This document shows positions 54,836-64,000 of a DNA stretch of 64,000 nucleotides, one piece after another. Under the pieces are notes generated by a model, which worked only from the letters and a program-made list of their open reading frames with translations, had not been told where the DNA came from and ran no database searches. Numbering within the stretch: position 1 is the first letter of the stretch; every line of letters begins with the position of its first letter. The DNA comes from Nemertoderma westbladi (Eukaryota > Xenacoelomorpha > Nemertodermatida > Nemertodermatidae): NCBI GenBank assembly GCA_032718475.1, contig JAUCBJ010007877.1, positions 1-64,000 on the forward strand, in the 5' to 3' direction. The translations under genes were made by a program, and so were the position numbers.

Positions 54836-55960
54836 TGTAAAAGCTTTTGTGGGATATAACTGGCCCTTTTGCTTTGCAATCCAGTTTCCCCCCAGGCGCT
54901 GGAATACTCTAAAAAGCTCTCTAACTCGAATGATGCAAAGCGACCGGCTGATTGGCTGATTTGTTATATGAGGGGCTCCTTGCTATGTTCTATCGGCCAA
55001 CCAGAGCTATAGCAGCAGAGTATGCAACCAGGGCAACCGAGCGGAGTGACTCATTTTGTGTGTTGGCCAAGGGTTGCAAAAATCCTGATAGTTCGGCATT
55101 TAGATATTCGTGGAACTTGTGGAATCTGGTGCTCTGCCAATGAGAGCTATTCCTCTCTGTGTAAAAAGATACAGTCAGAGAGTTTTGACTCACTCTCTTC
55201 CAGTGCCACACGGCACAGTCCGGCATATCGTATCATTGTTACATTATCAGTACATTGTCATATTATATCTTAACCTACCGTCTTAATGGTTTTACTGTTG
55301 TTTGGTTGAATATTATTTGGAGAACATCTATAAAGAACCCAAATTTCCCAATTTTCTTGATACACTACAGGTTAGAGAGACAGGTTACATATAGCGATTG
55401 CGACTTATATTATCGTGGTTTGTAGTGAGTTTAATGCTATTTGATAGGCACTACATGAGTCAATTGCTGTTCTCTTTATATATGACAAAATTCATTGACG
55501 GTCGGCAGATTAGTGTGCAGTATTGTGCGTTACCGGTAGTGTGCATGATTGTGGCTGATAACTAAGCATTTCCTAAAGAATGCGCCTCATACGTGAATCA
55601 TAAGCCTTACCGACTTACCGTTGTGTTTAGTATAAGTCATATCTCTGTTTACCTAGATAGAGCGCCACGTCCTAAAGGAACTGTTAATATTTCCCGAAAG
55701 TGAATAATATTGGTCAGAAATTATTTATTAACGATCAATCGAATAATACAGTAAGCTTACACTGCAATAACAATCTAAGCCCTCCGAATCCAGTCTCCCG
55801 GGTATATCCAGCGGGTGAATGGACGCGCACTAGGCTGGCTTCGGCTAATTTTGTGTTTATTGGTATTAAATACTTGTCATTTTCTAAAGTCTATTTATAA
55901 ACCAAAAGACATATAAATTTTAGCAGGTTAAACTGCTAAAGGTCTTCAAAAGCGCGTACA
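54836..55960 (+). repeat. BEL 3' LTR
   Basis: 1125 bp, offset exactly 7652 from the 5' LTR. Followed by the target duplication agatt. Confidence 0.95.
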
Positions 55961-56400
55961 AGATTACTTAACGTGTGCTATGCGAGGAGTACATTTAACA
56001 TTACCAATTCAGTGTATTAGATGTATTGAATTTCCTGTTGATCAATATTTTTACTGTTTTCTGGGTGCTTTACAGTGTTTTTCATATGTTTTACTGGTTT
56101 ACTAGTGTTTTCCTAATTTAGAATTATCTTTCTTTCTATACCTAAAAAAAAAACTCCGAAAATCACAATTTCACATTTTGTGTTTGTTTCCAACCTATTT
56201 GACATTATATATTTGCATCTTCCTTAACTTTTATCAAATATACAAAATATCTGGGATTTTCAAAACTGGCATTGCCTTCCCAAAAATTTGAAAATTTCAA
56301 GTGTCGTGAGGCCCGCTTAGAATTTTTCGAAATCAAAAATTGTTTTTTGCTAAGTTAGTTTAGACCAATTTGGCATCAGAAAAATAGTGCTTCCCTTAAA
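55961..56400 (+). mobile_element. Second P-like copy, right part
   Basis: Reverse complement of about 45790-46230: tgtttgtttccaacctattt, tcttccttaacttttatcaa and aagtgtcgtgaggcccgctt recur. It shows that the BEL element inserted into a P-like copy. The transposase-coding part is lost after about 56397. Confidence 0.75.
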
Positions 56401-57580
56401 AATAAAGAACATTTTTTTTCACTCTACCCTAATGTTCGGTGTCTCACGACATGACATGACATGACGGCTCTAATAGTGAACCGCATTGCAATGGCAAAAA
56501 TTCCTCCGAGATCTTTCGAGAAATATCGCCAAAATGAATAGCATCCAGCTCCATAAACGTCTCAAGTTGATCCTCCTCAATATTTCGGAGAGATGGTAGT
56601 GCAGCTCGGGCGGAAGTGCGTTCTGGCAGCGATGGTGTGGGAATGCAAGATGGAGGAATGATTGAAGGAAGAACTGACGGTGGAACCGCTGGTACCATCG
56701 AACCTCCTCTCACAATCTTAGTAGGATAGCCAACAGGCTAATGGTTTTCTCAAACTCTTTTACTCTTTGTATACACAAAGTCTTTGTTTGGGATCCCGGT
56801 TACCAATCGGTATCATTCCTGGAGATCAGCTGGAAAGCTGAACACTCTTGTTGTTTCCAACGCTGTATCATAATTAGACGAACAGCCAAATACACAGCAT
56901 TTGAAAGGCATTTTGTTATTTTACCATCATTACAGCATTACAGTACATTAGAGTACCGGTAGTAATTGTACCGGTAAGCTGCAATATACTGATCCTAATA
57001 ATGTCTATATATATAATAATATGTATATATAATACTAGGAAACTATTAGCAACTATTACATCATTAGGAAATATTAGGAAAATATTAGTAACTATTAGAT
57101 TCTTAGGAAATACCTTGGCTTAATTTAACTAGGCCTATTTAAAAGTACCGGTACTGCTACAGCTACAGTATGATAGACGTGCCTTACAAAATTGCGGTTG
57201 TCATTGGCTTGGTACACAGTGCAGCAGTGGTAGCAGTAATAATTTGGAGTACCGGTACGTCTACCTACAATTAACAGTCTGACAGTCCAGCAGTCCTAGA
57301 GTACCGGTAGCATCCGGGCAAACTATGGGTGGCCGTACACTAGAGATGTAAGATGCATGCACCGGTATGGTACGTCAGCCTACGCTAATTCTGTTGCATA
57401 GGTCATTGTCATGGCCTGTTATCTAGTAGGCCATGTGTCTGACACACAATATTCTCCCCTTCACCAGGATTACCATCATTGGGGGAACCCCCTAGAAGTT
57501 CTTCCAAATCGTTTAGCAAATCATTATCTTGTTGTTAACTTCAATGTTCAGCATAGCTGCTAGCGATAACTCGTTCATCT
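56400..57580. other. No recognised gene; repeated taccggta motifs
   Basis: A minus-strand frame of 89 codons at 56444-56713 (Pro-rich then acidic) is not recognised. From 56950 to 57370 the motif accggt recurs at least six times, usually as agtaccggta. Confidence 0.35.
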
Positions 57581-57583
57581 GTG

Positions 57584-58060
57584 CTAAATCGGCCTGAATT
57601 CGGAGATCCAGAGATCGGTCCTTTTAATACTATCTTCTGGTTCGGATAAAGCATATACGACAACATTAAGATGTCTAGACTCGTGCTCCCTAATATTGTT
57701 AAACATGGACTGTTTAACCTCTGTTCTCACCCTCTCACCTTCTTCCTCGCCATCCAATCTGTTCACTTTCCTGTTGAGCATTTCAACACCCTTTTAAACA
57801 GTGGAAATTCGCTTCGAAGTAGCCTCCACTTGAGAATCCACACCATCGATTCGCCGACTCAATTCCTTTACAGCTTTGTCAAGTTTCGCAGCAAATTTAC
57901 CACATGACTGGCATGCCCAGTAAACAATACACCCGCTTGATTCTGGCGGTTGTAAGTATACTCATCGAGTTCAGGAACACAGCCATTAGTCCCGTGTGTA
58001 ACCAGAGGTCGCACAGTGAACTTTGAACAGTTTTGTCCATTTTTTTTAAACATGAACGCT
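57584..58060 (-). pseudogene. LINE ORF1 relic (PHD-like finger plus coiled coil)
   Basis: Minus-strand pieces give a worn zinc-finger end (WACQSCGKFAAKL), a heptad-rich stretch (KELSRRIDGVDSQVEA) and EHESRHLNVVVYALSEPED. The last fits the R-E-S-R-x-x-N-V-V-x-Y pattern of invertebrate LINE ORF1 proteins. At least one stop and one frameshift break it. Confidence 0.6.
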
Positions 58061-58485
58061 GAATTTTAAACACGGATACTTCCGGATATATTTCACCTCC
58101 CTCCTTCTTATTGGGTGAGCCAGAATTATTATTTTTGCTTTAATTCTTTAGCGACAAGCTTTTGAAAAAGTTGTCTCCGTCGATTTAGCACGTCGATATG
58201 GTTACACCGCAGTTAGTATTCAACCTTATAGTGATTTGATATCGTTTGCAATTAAACAAGATTTTAGTGACACCGACACGAAGTACCTTTAATACAGTAT
58301 GTGGTTGTTTATTTACTCCAAATTTGCGAGCTGTTATAATTAAACTGTGGCCGTTTTCCAAAAGTCTGTGTAGGTTTCAGTGTATGTGTGTGTCAGAAGC
58401 CAATATCAGAATATTTAACTAGTCATAGTATAATTATAATTGTTCGCTGAGATGGACTGCAGTTTTGTTGCACGAAAGCCCCACT
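58061..58485. other. No recognised feature
   Basis: Unremarkable sequence up to the end of the second BEL LTR. Confidence 0.3.
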
Positions 58486-59671
58486 TGTTTGCGCTTTTGA
58501 AGACCTTTGACAGTTTAACCTGCCAAAATTAGAATGTCTTTTAGATGATATATATTCTTTAGCTTTATGACGAGTATTTGACACACTACATTAGCCGAAG
58601 CCAGTCTATGCGCAATCATTCACCCGTTGGATATACCCGGGAGACTGAGTTCGGAGCTTAATGATTGATGGTGTAAGCCTTCTGTATTATTCGACTGATC
58701 GTAATATATAATCTCTGACAAATATTATTCACTTTCGGGAAATATTAACAGTTCCTTTAGGACGTGGCGCTCTAAATATGTAAACAGAGTTATGACTTAA
58801 ACTAGTTACAACGAAAAGGCTATAGATTAACGTATATGGCGCATTCTTTAGGAGATGCTTTGTTATCAGTTACAATCATACACAATGCTGCACAATACTG
58901 CACACTAATCTGCCGACCTTCACTAAATTTGGTCACGTATAAAGAGAGCAACAGACAATTTATGTTGGGCATATGAAATAGCATTAGATTCACTTCAAAC
59001 CACTCAACATAGGTCGCAATCGTTTATCTGTAACCGGTCTCTCTAACCTTTAGTATATCAAGAAGGTGGGGTGTCTGACTATTGATCAGTATTCCGATAT
59101 AATATTTCATCAACAAATATAATGAACAACAGCAAAAGCAGTAATGTAAGATATGAATTGCATAGATATGTATGATAAGATTGTAATTAACTCGGTAACT
59201 CAAGTTAGTCGTTTGATAACAGATATACGTTCTATAATTAAGCCTACTAATGTAAAGCTAAAGAATGCTGATATACGGAGGTGCTAAAAGCCGATGTTCT
59301 TAGGCTCTGAGCAAAAACATAACACTGAACTACTGAGTTCTGTATACACCTCCAACACAGAGACAAAAAACGCTCTGATTGGTTAACCGAACAACTAGAG
59401 AACAAAGAAACAAAGAAATGTCGACGTGGCAATATCAGCTGTTAGCCGTCGTCATGGTAGCGACACTGTTTTCAAGAGTATCTAGCTTATCGCGTCACGA
59501 GATTGCGGATTATGTCCTCTAAAGTACGAATACAGTGCAAATACAGAAGAAATGACTTTTATGTCCTCTAAAACACCCGTACAGCAAGGACACGGCCTTT
59601 TTATGCCTGGCAAACCAACTACAGAGTACTTTAAGGGAAAATAACCGGTTAATGACGCAAAAGCTTTTACA
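58486..59671 (-). repeat. 3' LTR of second BEL element (minus strand)
   Basis: On the minus strand it starts TGTAAAAGCTTTTG at 59671 and ends gcgcaaaca at 58486. About 58490-59090 aligns with the last half of the 47184 LTR. The first part differs. A segment at 59216-59330 matches, in plus orientation, the leader just after the 5' LTR of the first element (48309-48400). Confidence 0.8.
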
Positions 59672-59749
59672 CCGCTCCCAGAAAATGGGATTTAAGTCTA
59701 TAAAATATAACAAATCACAGTTTCTAAAATATAAAAATACTCTAAACAG

Positions 59750-61278
59750 TTAGTCTTTCTTACGCGGACGGCGTTTACGCAGCCTTTTAAGGCTAGCAAG
59801 AGAACTATTTTCTTTGGGGCGAGCCACTTTACTAGGAGGGCTATAAATCCTGGGTGAAGGGTGCAATATGATTGCATCAGAAGGTGTAGGATTATGGTAG
59901 GGGCATCCGCCGTTTCGATATGCTTCTCCTCGAGCTGATTTTCCTCCGCTCGTAGCTGGATACGTTCATCCAAAAACTCTCGCAGAGAATGGGGTTGTCT
60001 AAGCTCGATATCTTCTTAGAGATTCTGGATTTCACAATCGAACTGAGATAAAGACAATTTGTTTATCGCTTGGACTTGCTGTTACAACTTACATTTATCT
60101 GAACAAACGCAGGTTTCCTTTCTGATCTTTGTAGAATATCGTTTAACTCGTTTGGTACAACGTTCTCCGCCACTTTGGTGACAGGTTATATCGTGTTAAG
60201 CCGGGACGATGGTAAGAGTTAAACGGCGATATTAAATGTCCGCGTCCCAATCCGGCTAGGTAGGATGGGCTAATATCTAAGAAGCCCACAACTGGGGTGC
60301 CACCGACTAATTGTTCAGGTAACACTAGATCTTTGAGCAGTGAGTACAGCTCGGGAGGATCCGTCATACTAATAGGATCAAGAGTCTGAGGTCTCACTAG
60401 GGAATGAGGAGCTCTGATCGAGTATTCCGAAACTCTGATCATTGGTTTATTTAAGGATCGTCTGAGTCGAACGAGCGTAGGTGATACATCGAACAAGTTT
60501 CGCTCGAAACTCCCGTAAGTATAGCGAGTAAAACCGTGTTTAAAGCAACGTCTCCGCGGATGTTTATATCTTTCCGTTTGTTGGTTGGGTCTTGGGCATT
60601 CATCGCAATAATACCTTGTAATACCTTGTAATCCCCTTGTAGGGGAAACGCGAGTGATCTTTCTCCAGCTTACAATATTCCTCCATCCGTTCGAAGCTAT
60701 CCGGTACAACAGGTAGCGATCGATAGGCGGTAAGATACATCATAGTGGAATAGAGCCGTTTGAGTTCTACCATGCGGTCATGATGTATACCTTGAGGATA
60801 TCGAGTTTCTAGATTCTGTTGACTGGTAATATCGAGATAGGTTTCTCTCAAGAATTCCAGGTATTTGGTGGAGTCGCTGCGTTTATCCGGCTCTTCGACA
60901 TCTGCACTTTCGAGTCGGTTTCGAATAGAATTTTCGTGTTCGAGTCTCAGTTTATCGTTCCGCTTCCGCTGGGTATGATATTTAAATAAACCATTTCCCT
61001 TTGGTGTCTATATCGTTCGTATCGTGTAGGTCGATAGGATGACCAGTAGTTAAGAAGTCCATATACGTACCATTACGATGCGTATAGCGAGCGGTGAATC
61101 TCCTATAGTCCAACTCACGCGTGAGCTGCTCTTGGGACATTGGCGGTTCGATATAACGACCATCGTCCTCCGCAGCAGTTGGACCAGCGTCGCCGCGTAT
61201 CAAGCTATCAACAAACGCTTGTAAAGGTAGAGTATATCGCTCCCTGATACCAAGATCATCTTCTATCAACTCAATCAT
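59750..61278 (-). pseudogene. Third-gene pseudogene of second BEL copy
   Basis: Starts at ATG 61278 with ERYTLPLQAFVDSLIRG as in the first copy. Two one-base deletions near 61000-61014 shift the frame, which continues (RNRLESADVEEPDKRSD) to 60600. A 10-base tandem duplication (ataccttgta, 60611-60630) shifts it again into the frame 60709-60143, with Cys-rich CDECPRP and RRRCFKHGF. Two stops interrupt a coiled-coil-like part (LDERIQLRAEENQLEEKH). The conserved basic tail KRLRKRRPRKKD ends at 59750. The middle is not similar to the first copy's middle. Confidence 0.75.
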
Positions 61279-62924
61279 ATCTGCTATATAAATTTATCCA
61301 TATTATAATGAGTTTATATTTAGGCGAGCGGGCGTCGCTGCCTACCCCTCTCTGCCCCCGGACAGTGCGAGATCCTCAGCGCTGGTGTACTTTCGCCGAT
61401 GTGCCTATCGCCAACGTCGTAGCTGCACAACGACTACAACAACCAGCACGAGCCACTCCACCGTCCGTCCCAAAGGCTTAGATATACTTCAGGTTCTTAC
61501 TGGAGAGTTAGGGTTACTTTCACAATTGCGACTCGCTACTGTAAACACACCTTAGTAGTAACATTCACCTACAAACGCACAAATTCCACGTAACAGTCAC
61601 AAATGGTACACATTCTATCACACATTCGGGTCATTTGTCCGTTAGTCAAGTGCCTTCCAGAATGTCACGTTGTTATTATGTATTCTTGGATACTAGCGGT
61701 GTGCTATTTATTCCGTATGCTATTCAATACGCAAGCCCTTTATTATTCTTTTAACTCACTTCTAATTCTAGCGTGGTTGTTGCCATGGTGACATTATGGA
61801 AAGCTAGCGGTAGAATTAGGGTAATTCTCATGCATACAGATCTGGGATGCTATTTAATAGTAATTCTTTAATGGTCAATATCCCCTTTATACATGATTCT
61901 ATGAATTTTATCGGCTATTGACTATGCATTGGAGATTCTCGCACACAAATACACTTAATAGAGTGAATCTCCGCTCCCATGATCTATTAATTAATGGAAT
62001 TTTGGGAATGTTATAAATTGTACAAAATGACAATTTATTAAATTCATTGAAATTTATGAATTTAAATTTATTCCCGTAAATTTTATTATTTAATGTTAAA
62101 TAGACGTCATTTGATTCCAGAGCAGGTCTGGGGACATAGGATCCTTAATTCTATAAAAATTGTCTTTTAAGAGCATCGGTAAGTGCTACGATATCTTAAT
62201 CGACTAGAATTGTTAAAGGATCTGAATTTTACAGATTTTTGTAAATATTAAATAATTAATATTTGAGATGGGCACCAATTTATTCCAGAACTTGTCTGGG
62301 GACGTTAACCATTGATTCTAGAAATTTGTCTTTCAAGTATATCGGTGGGTGCCGCGATATCTTAATCGACTAGAATTACAGATGGTCAAAGGGTTTAACA
62401 GATTTATTTTGCGTTATATGCTACTGTTAAAGGGACATCACGCTACTATATGTATTATTTAATATACGGTATGAGAGCAATATCGCACGAAGCAATGTCA
62501 GTGTGAAGAGGCAAGTCGTTTCCAAGGTCTACCCAGAGCTTGGTTTAGCCGAGACACGAGGATCTGAACTTTGCATTCCTAATACTCTGCCTACCAATAA
62601 TACTTGAATATAGTAGTGGCTTTATTGTACTTTAATAAGTACGGATATTTCATCTTACTGTAGTCACGTATTGATAATGTAATACGGGCAGTAAGGAAAG
62701 AGAAAAATAATTATTTCTCGCCGTCGCACTAAATATATAATATACGTAATTAAATAATAAACGCGAATATATATTGCACTAATCTACTAAATAATCTCTA
62801 AAATACTATACTACTAAATAAAATTAAATAAAACGATTAAAATAAAATTACATAATAATACATACATAAATATAAAAATAAAACAAATACAAATAATAGA
62901 GTCACACACTCACTCCATATGTTG
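61279..62924 (-). other. Non-coding part of second BEL copy
   Basis: Aligns with 51683-53308 of the first copy, including both stem-loop halves (near 62110-62160 and 62280-62320) and the ctctgcccccggacagtg segment before the third gene. Confidence 0.7.
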
Positions 62925-64000
62925 TTACGTTATGGAGTCCCTAGATGTTTGAAGGATTAGGGAGGTGGTCGTGGGAAGAGAATCTTGCCTTCCACAGTTT
63001 CCGGAGAGTCCTCCATTCCCTTCCGGTAAACACAAACGACCGACTGGGTGATTGAGTCGCTGCATCCCGAATACAATTCCAGGTTTCCTCTTCGTCCTGG
63101 AATAGTGACGATAGAAACATCGCTCTAGGTACACGACGGCCTTACAAAGCCGATTCCAGGAGCTATAGTGGTCCGTCGCTCCCTGCAGGAGAGGTGAGAG
63201 TCCCTGCGAGACGTCTGATGTTCCAGAGCTCCAATCGCTCTCTCTGATCTTCATGAAGGATCTACTCGCGGTGGGGAGGTCCAGATCCACGGCGTCGTCC
63301 CTGGCAATATGTAATACCGACAGATCTATCCCGGGTTCAAATAACTCCGATCCACCCGTCCGGGTTTTAGGTTTGACTTTCTCCGCTCCCTTGGCTGGTC
63401 TAATCTCAGTCGGAGTAAGATGGGGAGGCCATTCATCCTCCTTACTCAGGAAGTCGGGTTCACCTAACCGGTCTGTAGCATCTGTCAGTTCTTGAGGAGT
63501 TGCTCCTCTGGAAGCGATGTCAGTTGGATTAAACTTCTTGGGGCAATATCTCCATTGATCTACATTGGAGCTAATATCGTCATTATCTGAGGAGTATGGT
63601 GTTCCCTCAGTTGGGTCGTCTCCCTCACTAGTATCATCTTCCCATTCACTCACTTGGCAGACGCGATCTTGAAGCAGTCTTTCTCTGAGCGTTCTTCGGG
63701 AAGGTCCAGTAAGGTACCAACCTACTCTAGTTCTTACCGCATAGGTCTGAAGTGGTTGCGGTTGAGCAGGTCGTTTCTCCAATGTCTCCAGCGCCTCATG
63801 CGCGTTTTGACCGATTAATATTTGTACTCCAGGATAATCGGTGTCGAATCTAGGAATGTTAAGTTGTTGGGCATGATCATCTTCGTCCCAATTATAAGGT
63901 TCCACTTGGGTGGTAGCGAAGTTCTTTATTGCCACCATTTTGACTGACCTTATACTGTATTCTCCTAGTTTATCCTGTGGAGTGGACAACTCACCTATAT
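62925..64000 (-). CDS. Protease end and pol remnant of second BEL copy (partial)
   Basis: The frame is open from the window edge to the stop at 62925. It encodes the retropepsin C-terminal part (ILIGQNAHEALE, TRVGWYLTGP) and then, with the same junction as the first copy (SSNVDQWRYC), the linker DIASRGATPQEL. It keeps about 100 residues missing from the first copy, including YSSWNRLCKAVVYLERC, the segment before the BEL integrase. RT and RNase H are absent. The active-site DSG lies beyond the window. Confidence 0.85.
   Translation of the reverse strand, partial: IGELSTPQDKLGEYSIRSVKMVAIKNFATTQVEPYNWDEDDHAQQLNIPRFDTDYPGVQILIGQNAHEALETLEKRPAQPQPLQTYAVRTRVGWYLTGPSRRTLRERLLQDRVCQVSEWEDDTSEGDDPTEGTPYSSDNDDISSNVDQWRYCPKKFNPTDIASRGATPQELTDATDRLGEPDFLSKEDEWPPHLTPTEIRPAKGAEKVKPKTRTGGSELFEPGIDLSVLHIARDDAVDLDLPTASRSFMKIRESDWSSGTSDVSQGLSPLLQGATDHYSSWNRLCKAVVYLERCFYRHYSRTKRKPGIVFGMQRLNHPVGRLCLPEGNGGLSGNCGRQDSLPTTTSLILQTSRDSIT

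Larger units (their letters stand above)
47184..55960 (+). mobile_element. Complete BEL/Pao LTR element, RT-deleted (8777 bp)
   Basis: Two 1125-bp LTRs start TGTAAAAG and end GTACA. The 5-bp target duplication agatt flanks both ends (47179-47183 and 55961-55965). Inside are a gag-protease frame, a 1.6-kb non-coding part, and a third gene. Reverse transcriptase, RNase H and the integrase core are missing, so mobility would need a partner in trans. No standard primer-binding site (tRNA 3' end complement) was seen after the 5' LTR. A weak purine stretch gggagcgg precedes the 3' LTR. Confidence 0.93.
59672..64000 (-). mobile_element. Second BEL element, internal region (5' end beyond window)
   Basis: Same order as the first copy read on the minus strand: protease end and pol linker (64000-62925), non-coding part (62924-61279), third gene (61278-59750), purine stretch, LTR. 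It is older, with frameshifts and stops in the third gene. Confidence 0.9.

Overview
The window is metazoan nuclear DNA, most likely from a marine invertebrate. It holds a split, secreted animal gene with long introns, several LINE lineages, BEL/Pao and Gypsy LTR elements, and Merlin-, P-, piggyBac- and MULE-like DNA transposons, plus many minisatellites. I see no operon structure, bacterial genes or CRISPR array. The species cannot be fixed from the sequence.

Region by region. 1-735 is a diverged BEL-type LTR. 1381-8520 is a near-complete two-ORF non-LTR retrotransposon. Its ORF1 joins a SAP-like domain, 26 nine-residue repeats, a PIP-box-like motif, a SUMO-interaction-like motif, a Ulp1-type protease-like domain, a coiled coil and a C-terminal domain. 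Its ORF2 has an apurinic-type endonuclease and a reverse transcriptase. 8.5-20.3 kb is gene-poor: decayed RT relics, tRNA-derived SINE composites, a 1.7-kb telomere-like minisatellite and small inverted repeats.

20.3-40.7 kb carries one plus-strand gene in at least nine exons. It encodes a signal peptide, two F-type lectin (FTP) domains each built from a matching exon pair, and a thrombospondin type-1 repeat. Exon phases agree at every junction. Its introns hold a 1.6-kb foldback element (intron 1), a LINE carrying three further insertions with readable target-site duplications (intron 3), another LINE, a Gypsy relic and several minisatellites (intron 5), a 14/8-bp array (intron 6) and a piggyBac-like element next to a splice donor (intron 7).

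41.7-47.1 kb holds a LINE tail, a 43-bp satellite array and a P-superfamily transposase pseudogene between inverted repeats. 47184-55960 is a complete, recent BEL/Pao element: 1125-bp near-identical LTRs and the 5-bp target duplication agatt. It keeps gag and protease, has lost reverse transcriptase, RNase H and the integrase core, and carries an extra 3' gene with zinc knuckles. A second, older copy lies in the opposite orientation at 58486-64000 (cut by the window edge) and shares the RT deletion, so the family apparently spread in this deleted form.

The most interesting candidates are the SUMO/PCNA-like motif set in the LINE ORF1, the RT-less BEL family with its accessory gene, the lectin gene with complementary changes in its two sugar-binding motifs, and the repeated pattern of minisatellites in inverted pairs around a short core.
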